From assembly GCA_010671975.1 (NCBI GenBank), contig JAAHIA010000196.1, positions 1 through 8,903 of the forward strand: a DNA stretch of 8,903 nucleotides, in the 5' to 3' direction. Of this stretch, positions 1 through 6,602 are shown piece after piece. Within the stretch, counting starts at the first letter, position 1; the number at the start of each line of letters is the position of its first letter. The position numbers and the translations under genes are program-made. The notes under the pieces are model-generated. The model made no database searches. It was not told where the DNA came from and saw nothing but the letters and a program-made list of their open reading frames with translations. Source of the DNA: Leptolyngbya sp. SIO4C1. Its GTDB lineage: Bacteria > Cyanobacteriota > Cyanobacteriia > Phormidesmidales > Phormidesmidaceae.

Positions 1-747
1 TGATCGTAGCAGGATGGACCAGGGCAGGGGGCCTACCACGCCGTCGGGGATGAGCTCGTGCTGCTGCTGTATCTGCTGTACAGCCGCCTCTGTTTGAGGG
101 CCAAACACGCCATCAATCGGCCCCTCATAGACGTCTAGCGCGCTCAGCCGCTCCTGCAGACGCCTGACGGCAGGGCCATACATTCCCTGACGCAGGACGG
201 GGAGCATGACTTCTGCCGGGGCGGTCTCGGCTGATTCCTCCGGCGGCGTCACGGTCTCTGAGGGGGGAGCGGCAGCGCCGGTTTCGACTTCAGCTGGTTG
301 GGCCGGTCGCGCCGCCGCCGATGACTCCGTCGATGAGGCGGCTGCTGGCTCAGCATTGGCCGCAGTGGGCACATCCGTCTGGGCGGGAAACAGCCGCTCC
401 CACGTGGTTGGCCCAACGATGCCGTCTTCAGCAATGCCAGCAGCCGTTTGAAAGCGCACAACGGCCATCTGCGTTGGCTCGCGGTAAAAGCCGTCGATTG
501 GGCCGCTGTAGTAGCCTAGCAGCTTGAGCATGGCCTGCAGCTCGCTGACGGTATCGCCGACGCTGCCCAGTCGCAGGGTGGGCCTAGCTGTAGTTTGCGC
601 TGTAGTTTGCGCAATGCGTTCGGCAGCCTCTAGGCTAGCAGTGGATGAACGCAGCTGAGGTGCGGCCGCAGCGCTTAGGCTAAATCCTGCAGCAGCAGTC
701 AAAAGGCCACACCTCAAAATGCCATACCAACGAATCGACCTGCCCAC
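1..747 (-). CDS. Secreted peptidoglycan-binding protein with two PG_binding_1 domains (3' end cut by window edge)
   Basis: The reading frame stays open from base 747 to base 1 (249 codons), so the C-terminus lies just outside the window. I chose the GTG at 747: AAAGG (757-761) sits 9 bases upstream, a good promoter lies behind it, and no ATG is available nearby. Residues 1-29 look like a signal peptide: a basic start (GRSIRWYG), a hydrophobic core and an Ala-rich cleavage region (SLSAAAAPQ). Residues ~59-119 form one peptidoglycan-binding domain, with LRLGSVGDTV, LLGYYSGPIDG, FQTAAGIAEDGIVGP and TTWERLF. Residues ~182-249 form a second, with LRQGMYGPAVRRLQERL, VYEGPIDGVFGPQT and DGVVGP. An Ala/Pro/Glu-rich linker of about 60 residues joins them. 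The family binds cell-wall peptidoglycan non-covalently. No catalytic domain is visible, although one could follow beyond the edge; the motif PWSILLR is typical of a domain end, so the protein probably stops soon after. Role: envelope or periplasmic wall binding, inferred from the domains alone. Confidence 0.88.
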   Translation of the reverse strand, partial: MGRSIRWYGILRCGLLTAAAGFSLSAAAAPQLRSSTASLEAAERIAQTTAQTTARPTLRLGSVGDTVSELQAMLKLLGYYSGPIDGFYREPTQMAVVRFQTAAGIAEDGIVGPTTWERLFPAQTDVPTAANAEPAAASSTESSAAARPAQPAEVETGAAAPPSETVTPPEESAETAPAEVMLPVLRQGMYGPAVRRLQERLSALDVYEGPIDGVFGPQTEAAVQQIQQQHELIPDGVVGPLPWSILLRS

Positions 748-780
748 AAAAGAATGCCTTTGAGAATGTTCTACGCCCTC

Positions 781-808
781 ACTATAAGGGTAGACGGTTC
801 GCTTCCAA
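781..808 (-). promoter_or_regulatory. Sigma-70-type promoter for the peptidoglycan-binding gene
   Basis: Read on the minus strand, TTGGAA (803-808) and TATAGT (781-786) are separated by 16 bases. They match the -35 consensus at 4 of 6 positions and the -10 consensus at 5 of 6. Transcription would start near 774, giving a leader of about 27 bases with the AAAGG ribosome site at 757-761. The spacing and position fit well, but this rests on sequence match only. Confidence 0.5.
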
Positions 809-838
809 CCTACTTTTTGGGGAATCCTGGAATTCTTT

Positions 839-1522
839 ATGCAGCCTGCCTTGTCTGATAAATTTAGAGCTGCTGCTGCTGGAATGCTGCTAGCTGAGCT
901 GAGCTACCCTGGCGGGGTTGATGTTTACCCCCGCCGATCTAGAAGAGAGCCGACCACGCTCTCGATTTTAAGACAGTCTCAGCAGCGGCCAGTGCCTGAG
1001 TATCTAACGCAGCTGCCCCAGCCGCTGACGGCTCAGCTGATATCTCTATTGCCGCTGCTGCTGCGATCGCACAGATTAGACTGGTCTCGCTATCTCGCAC
1101 CGGCTGCCGTCGCCGCGATTCAGCTGTTAGAAGCGGCGTCAGAAAGCCTGCTAGACGGGCAGCTGCCTTTAGAACTGCTGCAGCCTGTCGCCATCCCAGC
1201 GCCAGCGGCTAATCCGGCAGCGCTGGCGCTGCACAGTCTTCTCTGTATTCCGGAAAGCTATCGCCTAGCTGTGAAGTATGCCTTTGAAAGGAGTCACTCT
1301 AGCGCGATCGCAATGCTGACTGGCTGGCTAGCAGGCGCCTATGGCGGGCTGACCTCTCTTCCCCTAGAGCGTTCCTCTGAGCTAGCGGCGCTGCTTGAAA
1401 CTGGGCCGATTCTCGACCAGCTGTGGTCGCTCAGCGATACGCTATTCATGCAGTGGGCCGGTTCGCCTGAAACTGCATCACCTAGCACCGCAGCAATCAC
1501 GGTCCTACCATTACAACGATAG
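839..1522 (+). CDS. Hypothetical protein resembling a degenerate ADP-ribosylglycohydrolase
   Basis: This is a 227-residue soluble protein, rich in Leu and Ala, with no signal peptide. Two stretches recall the ADP-ribosylglycohydrolase family. The start (residues 8-20, KFRAAAAGMLLAE) resembles the family's opening helix, which normally runs into GDALG. Residues ~126-175 resemble the family's C-terminal block, with a helix pair followed by SSAIAMLTGWLAGAYGGL and SLP, where the family has a DTD metal site followed by GALAGAYYG and IP. The acidic residues that bind the two magnesium ions are missing at both places: the N-terminal GD is AE, and the DTD position reads SSA. At 227 residues it is also shorter than typical active members (about 300). 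I therefore infer a non-catalytic relative, possibly one that binds a ligand or partner. The ATG at 839 has only a weak ribosome site (GG at 829-830). The gene is divergent from the peptidoglycan-binding gene and lies 239 bases upstream of the HD phosphohydrolase gene on the same strand. The reading frame is sure; the family assignment is moderate. Confidence 0.7.
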   Translation: MQPALSDKFRAAAAGMLLAELSYPGGVDVYPRRSRREPTTLSILRQSQQRPVPEYLTQLPQPLTAQLISLLPLLLRSHRLDWSRYLAPAAVAAIQLLEAASESLLDGQLPLELLQPVAIPAPAANPAALALHSLLCIPESYRLAVKYAFERSHSSAIAMLTGWLAGAYGGLTSLPLERSSELAALLETGPILDQLWSLSDTLFMQWAGSPETASPSTAAITVLPLQR

Positions 1523-1576
1523 ATAGATGTAAAAGGTAGAGGCAAATCGATAAAACTGAAAGATACTGAAGACTGT

Positions 1577-1600
1577 AATAGCTCAAAGGTTAAATAGCTC
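1577..1600. repeat. Pair of AATAGCTC direct repeats, 16-base period
   Basis: AATAGCTC is present at 1577-1584 and again at 1593-1600, about 45 bases upstream of the TATAAT box at 1643. A spacing of about one and a half helix turns and a place upstream of the promoter would suit a regulator site, but an 8-base repeat can arise by chance. Confidence 0.3.
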
Positions 1601-1642
1601 GCAGGTACAGATTCCTCATCGCTATGACCAGTTTCATCAAAC

Positions 1643-1648
1643 TATAAT
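1643..1648 (+). promoter_or_regulatory. Candidate -10 box (TATAAT) for the HD phosphohydrolase-amidase operon
   Basis: A perfect TATAAT lies 114 bases before the HD start codon in a gene-free region. There is no recognisable TTGACA at 16-18 bases upstream (the sequence there is near GCTATG), so it may be an activator-dependent promoter of the kind common in cyanobacteria. Transcription would begin near 1655. Confidence 0.42.
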
Positions 1649-1670
1649 GTCAGGATATCGTTCCTCTGCG

Positions 1671-1696
1671 TCAGCTATTCCTGGGCTATTAGCTGA
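1671..1696 (+). promoter_or_regulatory. Short hairpin in the HD gene leader
   Basis: TCAGCTA (1671-1677) pairs perfectly with TAGCTGA (1690-1696) across a 12-base loop. No U-run follows, so it is not a terminator. It would lie in the transcribed leader if the TATAAT at 1643 is used. The stem is short and could be incidental. Confidence 0.3.
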
Positions 1697-1761
1697 TTGA
1701 GATTCAGGCCACCCAGCTACAGTTTCATAAAATTCAAGGGGCAGGCCAACACTGGTGGGGC

Positions 1762-4335
1762 ATGAAAACACTCCAGGCACTCACGAAATCCGTATGTCAC
1801 TGGTGGCATCAATCGCTTGGGCTCTACCTGAAGCGATTTTTTCGCCGCTTAAATATCTGGCTGCGGGCAGTTTATCGACCCTGGCTGCCATTTTTAAATC
1901 GCTGGCTGCCGCTGGAGGAAGTTTCCCTGGCTTCTTTGACCAGCTCCAATACAGCGATTCGCCAGTCAACCACGGCGCTGAGCCGCTCTGCCGGGGGACG
2001 CTCTGCTTCACGGCCAGTACCGCCGCATCAGACCCAGCTGATCATTTTGCTATCGGTGCTGCTGCTGACGGCTGGGCTAGGGCAGCGCTTTTATAATCAG
2101 CCTGTTTTGGGCGTCGATGCCATTGCGCCCGAAACCATCGTGGCACCAGACTCCGCTACCTTAATCGACAAAGAGACCACAGAGGCCAATCGCAGAGCCG
2201 CCCGCAACGGCACCATTCAGATTTTGATGCCGGATGCAGAGGTGACGCAGAAGGCAAAGCAGGATGCTGATGTGCTGATGCGTCAGGCCGCTGCGATTCG
2301 GAAACAGGTAGGCCGCTTTCCCTATCTTTCTACCTCAACCCTTTCGACGACCACTCAGCGCTATTTGAGACAGTCTAGCGACGAGGCGTGGAATATTATT
2401 TGGGATTTGGCGCAGCGGACAGAGGTAACGCTGACGCTGCTCGATCAGGGGACACCTACGGGGGGGCCACTGCAGGAGCGCTTAAACAATCTCAATGCTG
2501 AGCAAAAGACCGCCATTCGCGAGCTGCTGCGATATCGTCAGCGGGTATCTCCTCAGGCCTTTTTGGCCGTCGGCACTCAAATTCAGGCCAATCGGCTGCA
2601 GTACAAAGCCGCCCAAGAAAAGCTAGCTAGCCTATCGCTGACAAAGCCGCCCATGCAGGTCGAGTCTCAGCTGCTAGAACTCAACGATTTTGAATGGCAA
2701 GCAACCCAGCGGACGGTGCGCCAGGTGCTGCACCGAATGCTAACTCAGGGCATTCATCCGGGGATACCAGACGATTTGCGGCAGCAGGCGGTCAAAGCGC
2801 AGCTGCAGGGCACAGCTTCTTTTGAGATGGAGCGAGTTGCCGCCGAGCTGATCACCGCTGTTTTAAGGCCGAATCTGATCGAAGACCCTGAGCGTACCCG
2901 GCTGCGGGCTGAGCAGGCAGTTGAAGAGGTAGAGCCAGTAACGGTTTCTATCGATGAAGACGCTGTGATTGTAGAGCGAGGCGATCGCATTACTCAGGAA
3001 GACTTTGTGCTTCTAGACCACTTCGGGCTGACTCGTCGTCGCTTCAATCGGCTAGGCTTTGCTGGGTTTGGTCTGCTGGTTGGCTGCTGCGCGGCTTTGT
3101 TTTTATGGCTAGAGCATGCTCGCTCAAGCGGACTGCGGCAGCGCGATCATGTGCTGGTGATGCTGCTGGCTTTGAGCGTGGCCGGCCTGATGGCGCTGAA
3201 TACCCCCACGCTGGGGCTGCCTGCCGTTGGGCTGCTGGTGAGCAGCTTTTACGGGGCGCTTTTAGGGATTGTGGCGATTGGGATGCTAGTACTGCTGCTG
3301 CCGATTGGGGCCAACGTCGCGCTGATACCGCTGGCTGCGGGCGCGATCGCAGCGCTAGTCGGCGTTTGGTTTGCTCCTAAGCTGCGATCGCGAGAAGAAT
3401 TTGCACTGCTGGGCGGCTTTGTAGGGCTGGCTCAAGGCGTTAGCCATCTGCTGCTAACGCTGATGTTCAACGCGGTATCGGCCTCTGCCTGGTATAACCT
3501 GCTAATTGCCTCAGCTATGCAAGGGGTCTACGGCGTGCTGTGGAGCATCGTTGCTCTGGGTATCAGCCCCTATTTAGAATCCGTATTCGACGTTGTTACC
3601 CCTATTCGGCTAGCAGAGCTTTCTAATCCGAACCGGCCGCTGCTAAAGCGGCTTGCCTCAGAAGCACCGGGCACCTTCCAACATACGATGTTTGTGGCGA
3701 ATCTAGCCGAGGCGGCAGCTCGAGCCCTAGGTCACAATGTTGAGCTTGTGCGCGCGGGGACGCTCTATCACGACATTGGCAAAATGCACGATCCAAAGGG
3801 CTTTATTGAAAATCAGATGGATGAGCCCAACAAGCACGATTTGATCAACAACCCTTGGACAAGTGCTGACATCATCAAGAAGCATGTCACCTTAGGTTTG
3901 GTGATGGCCCGTAAACATCGCCTGCCCAAAGCCATTCGCGCGTTTATTCCCGAGCATCAAGGCAGCATGCTAATCAGCTATTTCTACCATCAAGCCAAGC
4001 AAATCTGTGCTGAAAATCCTGACGTTGATCTGCGTGAGGCCGACTTTCGCTACGACGGGCCGATTCCGCAGTCGCCAGAAACCGGTATTGTGATGCTAGC
4101 TGACTCCTGTGAGGCAGCGCTGCGATCGCTGAGCAAAGATGCCTCGCTAGAAGAAGCCTATAGCATGGTCAATAAGATTTTACGCGCCCGCTGGAAGGAC
4201 AATCAGCTGATTGACAGCTCGCTCACCCGCGACAATATGACGGTGATTGCCAAAATTTTTGTGCAGGTATGGCAGCAGTACAACCACAAACGCATTGCCT
4301 ATCCGAAAGGCGCGCTGGCCACACCAGGGCGATAG
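1762..4335 (+). CDS. 7TMR-HD (PgpH-type) membrane HD phosphohydrolase, probable cyclic di-AMP phosphodiesterase
   Basis: This 857-residue inner-membrane protein has the architecture of PgpH enzymes, which cut cyclic di-AMP to pApA. In order it shows: a basic, Trp-rich cytoplasmic N-terminus (1-50) and a Ser-rich linker (51-90); one membrane helix (~92-109); a large extracytoplasmic 7TMR-HDED domain (~115-430); a bundle of membrane helices (~432-603); and a cytoplasmic HD domain (~635-840). All expected metal ligands are present: H641 (QHTMF), H670-D671 (YHDIGK), H708 (KHVTLG), H732 (EHQG) and D781 (MLADSCEAA). The His-to-His spacings of 29, 38 and 24 residues closely match PgpH, so I expect an active enzyme. 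The N-terminal extension is the odd part. The ATG at 1762 is preceded by GGTGGGG ending one base before it, too close for normal ribosome pairing; AAGGGG at 1736-1741 is too far. No other in-frame start exists after the TAG at 1690. The amidase gene follows after 3 bases. Substrate specificity is inferred from the family. Confidence 0.93.
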   Translation: MKTLQALTKSVCHWWHQSLGLYLKRFFRRLNIWLRAVYRPWLPFLNRWLPLEEVSLASLTSSNTAIRQSTTALSRSAGGRSASRPVPPHQTQLIILLSVLLLTAGLGQRFYNQPVLGVDAIAPETIVAPDSATLIDKETTEANRRAARNGTIQILMPDAEVTQKAKQDADVLMRQAAAIRKQVGRFPYLSTSTLSTTTQRYLRQSSDEAWNIIWDLAQRTEVTLTLLDQGTPTGGPLQERLNNLNAEQKTAIRELLRYRQRVSPQAFLAVGTQIQANRLQYKAAQEKLASLSLTKPPMQVESQLLELNDFEWQATQRTVRQVLHRMLTQGIHPGIPDDLRQQAVKAQLQGTASFEMERVAAELITAVLRPNLIEDPERTRLRAEQAVEEVEPVTVSIDEDAVIVERGDRITQEDFVLLDHFGLTRRRFNRLGFAGFGLLVGCCAALFLWLEHARSSGLRQRDHVLVMLLALSVAGLMALNTPTLGLPAVGLLVSSFYGALLGIVAIGMLVLLLPIGANVALIPLAAGAIAALVGVWFAPKLRSREEFALLGGFVGLAQGVSHLLLTLMFNAVSASAWYNLLIASAMQGVYGVLWSIVALGISPYLESVFDVVTPIRLAELSNPNRPLLKRLASEAPGTFQHTMFVANLAEAAARALGHNVELVRAGTLYHDIGKMHDPKGFIENQMDEPNKHDLINNPWTSADIIKKHVTLGLVMARKHRLPKAIRAFIPEHQGSMLISYFYHQAKQICAENPDVDLREADFRYDGPIPQSPETGIVMLADSCEAALRSLSKDASLEEAYSMVNKILRARWKDNQLIDSSLTRDNMTVIAKIFVQVWQQYNHKRIAYPKGALATPGR

Positions 4336-4338
4336 CCA

Positions 4339-5748
4339 ATGGACGCCGTAGATCTTGCTTTTACCCCAGCGCTTGAGCAGGCCGATTTAATTCGTACCGG
4401 TCAGATATCGCCGCTAGATCTAACCCAGCTCTACCTGGCGCGGATCGAGCGGCTAAATCCGCAGCTGGGTAGCTATTTTACGGTGATGGGCGAGCTAGCA
4501 ATCGCCGATGCCCGGGCTAAGACTGAGCAACTGGCTCAGCTGGGCGATCAGCTACCGCCCTTTTTTGGCGTGCCGATTTCTATTAAAGATCTAAAGCCGG
4601 TTGAGGGCGTGCCCTGTAGCTACGGGCTACGAGTGGCTAAAAACCGCATGGCTGAGGCCGACGACGGCATTGTGCAGCAGATTCGCCAGGCCGGCTTTGT
4701 GATTTTAGGTAAAACCGCTACCTCTGAGCTGGGTTCATTTCCCTATACCGAACCCGCCGGATTTCCCCCAGCGCGCAACCCTTGGCATCTGGACTATACG
4801 TCGGGTGGCTCTAGCGGCGGTGCGGCCTCAGCGCTAGCGGCTGGACTCTGTGCGATCGCGCACGGCTCAGACGGGGGCGGCTCGCTGCGAGGCCCCGCTT
4901 TTTGCTGCGGGCTAGTGGGGCTCAAGCCCTCGCGCGGTAGGGTCTCTCATGCGCCAGCCGGCGATCGCATCAGCGGCCTAGCAACCGAGGGGGCTCTAAC
5001 CCGCACCGTCGCCGATACAGCAGCCATGCTGGATGTAATTTCTGGCTATGTCACCGGCGATCCGTACTGGCTACCTGATCCACCCCAGCCGTTTCTATGC
5101 GCGGCGCAGCGTCCGCCCGGTCAGCTGCGGATTGCGATGACCACCGATTTTTCTCCCGTTGGCAAAGCCGACGCGATCTGTCAGCAGGCCGTGCAGTCAG
5201 CTGCTCATCGACTTGAGGCGCTCGGTCATGCAGTCGAGCCAGCGACGCTACAGCTAGACGGCCTGATTGACCCGTTTGTCACCGTCTGGCGCTCCATTTT
5301 AGATGAGAGCGGCGTGCCTTTTATTTTCTTGAGCCGGTTCAACCGCTGGCTGCAGTGGCAGGCGCGGTTTACCTCTAGCGGTCAGTACCTCAAGGCAGTC
5401 ACTGCGCTACAGGTGCTCTCTCGCCAGATTGTCAGCCTTTTTGAGCAGTACGATGTGCTGCTAGCCCCCACCTATCTGCATCCCACCATTCGGATTGGTG
5501 AATGGGCCAAGCTCAGGCCGGCTAAAACGTTAGAGCGCATCATCGGCTGGGTGGCTCCCTGCCCGCCCTTTAACGCCACCGGGCAGCCGGCCCTCTCTAT
5601 TCCGACCGGGTTTACGCCGGAGGGCCTGCCGCTCGGCGTGCAGCTAGTGGGTAAACCCGCTGATGAAGCCACCCTGATTTCGCTAGCCGCCCAGCTTGAA
5701 GCCGATCGACCCTGGACCCAGCATCGACCTGCGATCGCTACCCCTTAA
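4339..5748 (+). CDS. Amidase-signature-family enzyme (GatA/FAAH-like hydrolase), substrate unknown
   Basis: This 469-residue cytoplasmic protein, with no signal peptide, belongs to the amidase signature family, which hydrolyses amide bonds with a Lys-cisSer-Ser triad. The triad is intact and spaced as in the family: K83 (ISIKDLKP), S158 in GGSSGGAAS, and nucleophile S182 in DGGGSLRGPA. The intervals are 75 and 24 residues, as in fatty acid amide hydrolase. Other family blocks are NPWHLDYTSGGSSGG (147-161), GLVGLKPSRGRVS (191-203) and, near the end, FNATGQPALSIPTG and GLPLGVQLVG (411-438). Length is normal. It is unlikely to be the GatA subunit of Glu-tRNA amidotransferase, because no gatB or gatC is nearby and its mid-region is divergent, but sequence alone does not give the substrate. 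The start ATG has AGGG (4326-4329) 9 bases upstream. The gene lies 3 bases after the HD gene, so the two are probably one transcript. Its 3' end overlaps the convergent permease gene by 11 bases. Confidence 0.9.
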   Translation: MDAVDLAFTPALEQADLIRTGQISPLDLTQLYLARIERLNPQLGSYFTVMGELAIADARAKTEQLAQLGDQLPPFFGVPISIKDLKPVEGVPCSYGLRVAKNRMAEADDGIVQQIRQAGFVILGKTATSELGSFPYTEPAGFPPARNPWHLDYTSGGSSGGAASALAAGLCAIAHGSDGGGSLRGPAFCCGLVGLKPSRGRVSHAPAGDRISGLATEGALTRTVADTAAMLDVISGYVTGDPYWLPDPPQPFLCAAQRPPGQLRIAMTTDFSPVGKADAICQQAVQSAAHRLEALGHAVEPATLQLDGLIDPFVTVWRSILDESGVPFIFLSRFNRWLQWQARFTSSGQYLKAVTALQVLSRQIVSLFEQYDVLLAPTYLHPTIRIGEWAKLRPAKTLERIIGWVAPCPPFNATGQPALSIPTGFTPEGLPLGVQLVGKPADEATLISLAAQLEADRPWTQHRPAIATP

Positions 5749-6571
5749 CGCCGCTGCCTGACTCAGTCGGCACGATGTAGCGCTGCATCACAACAAAAAA
5801 TACAATAATTGGCACGATAGAAATCACCGAGCCCGCTGCAATTAGCCGCCAGTCCAGCGAAAAGCTGCCCGCCAAGCGCGCCACGCCCAGCGGCAGTGTG
5901 TAGTATTCTGGCCGATCGAGCACAATCAGCGGCCACAAAAAATCGCTCCAAGAGCCGATAAAGACAAAGATTGCCAGCGTCACCAGCGCCGGCCGCACTG
6001 CCGGTATCATCACGTTCCACCAGATGCCCAGCTCTGAGCAGCCGTCGATCCGGGCGGCTTCTTCGAGCTCTTTGGGGACGCTCTGAAAGGCCTGGCGCAT
6101 CAGAAAAATGCCAAAGGCTGACGCAATCGACGGAAAAATGACGCCGAGGTAGGTATTTTTCAGCCCCAGCTGCACCGTCAGAATGTAGAGCGGAATCATC
6201 ACAATCTGAAACGGAATCAGAATCGTCGAGACAATCAGCGAAAAAATCAGCTCACGACCGCGAAAGGCTAGTCGTGCCAAAGGATAGGCTGCCAATGAGC
6301 AAAACAGCAGGTTCAGCAGCACTGTGACGACAGCAATTAGCGTGCTATTGAAAAAATACTGCCCAAACGGATTGGTTTGCCAGACTTTGACAAAATTGCC
6401 CAGCGTTGGAAACTGCGGAATAAACTGAGGCGGAAAGGTAAAAATGTTTTCTTCCGGTGACTTAAGCGCTGTGCTCACCAACCAGAACAGCGGCAGCAGC
6501 ATCGCCAGCGCGATCGCGCTCAGCAGCGCATAGATCAGTGTTAGTTTCCACCAGGGTTTACGACTTAACAT
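5738..6571 (-). CDS. Carbohydrate-type ABC transporter permease (MalG-like inner-membrane subunit)
   Basis: This 277-residue membrane protein has six predicted helices. It carries the EAA loop that docks onto the ATPase, KELEEAARIDGCSELGIWW followed by NVMIP, with the family's invariant Gly. The block after the first helix (LFWLVSTALKSPEE, then FP.F.P..PTLGNF) and the GSWSDFLWPLIVL segment are typical of the MalG/GgtD-like group, which imports sugars or sugar-like osmolytes. I chose the ATG at 6571 rather than the longer TTG start at 6601. The stop codon of the upstream gene overlaps this ATG as TAATG, giving translational coupling, and AGGAG lies at 6586-6590 (14 bases upstream), whereas the TTG has no ribosome site. 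No partner permease, ATPase or binding protein gene is in the window, so the substrate is unknown. It is last in the S1-Tab2-permease cluster. Its end overlaps the amidase gene tail to tail, with no terminator visible. Confidence 0.9.
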   Translation of the reverse strand: MLSRKPWWKLTLIYALLSAIALAMLLPLFWLVSTALKSPEENIFTFPPQFIPQFPTLGNFVKVWQTNPFGQYFFNSTLIAVVTVLLNLLFCSLAAYPLARLAFRGRELIFSLIVSTILIPFQIVMIPLYILTVQLGLKNTYLGVIFPSIASAFGIFLMRQAFQSVPKELEEAARIDGCSELGIWWNVMIPAVRPALVTLAIFVFIGSWSDFLWPLIVLDRPEYYTLPLGVARLAGSFSLDWRLIAAGSVISIVPIIVFFVVMQRYIVPTESGSGVKG

Positions 6572-6602
6572 TAGCCAAAGGTGCGCTCCTGCATTAGCCA
6601 AA
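6569..6602 (-). repeat. Direct repeat TTTGGCTAATG at the Tab2-permease junction
   Basis: On the minus strand the 11-mer TTTGGCTAATG occurs at 6602-6592 and again at 6579-6569, a period of 23 bases. The first copy lies inside the last codons of the Tab2 gene; the second contains that gene's stop and the permease start. Because 23 is not a multiple of three, the copies are read in different frames. The bases between the copies are not clearly duplicated. Confidence 0.6.

Larger units (their letters stand above)
1523..1761 (+). other. Non-coding spacer and leader before the HD phosphohydrolase gene
   Basis: No gene, tRNA or clear rho-independent terminator is visible in these 239 bases. The stretch is more A/T-rich than its flanks. 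It holds a TATAAT box (1643-1648), a 7-bp hairpin (1671-1696), two copies of AATAGCTC (1577-1584 and 1593-1600) and two copies of CAGTTTCAT (1630-1638 and 1720-1728). If transcription starts near 1655, the HD mRNA has a leader of a little over 100 bases, long enough for post-transcriptional control. I saw no match to a riboswitch class I know. Confidence 0.55.

Noticed and set aside
206..527. Plus-strand open frames opposite the peptidoglycan-binding gene
   Set aside because: They are low-complexity Ala/Ser frames opposite the Pro/Ala-rich linker; the minus strand encodes two clear domains here.
1649..1761. Cyclic di-AMP (ydaO-type) riboswitch in the HD leader
   Set aside because: The leader is too short and lacks the conserved G-rich cores of that class; only one 7-bp hairpin is visible.
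1755..2096. A 113-residue plus-strand frame starting with GTG at 1755
   Set aside because: It overlaps the start of the HD gene in another frame, shows no domain, and the HD reading continues with clear homology.
4339..5748. GatA subunit of the Glu-tRNA amidotransferase
   Set aside because: The triad is shared by the whole amidase family. There is no gatB or gatC nearby and the central region is unlike GatA, so I call it a general amidase only.
6571..6601. Longer permease start at TTG 6601 (10 extra residues)
   Set aside because: It has no ribosome site and would lie inside the Tab2 gene. The ATG at 6571 forms a classic TAATG overlap and begins the conserved part.
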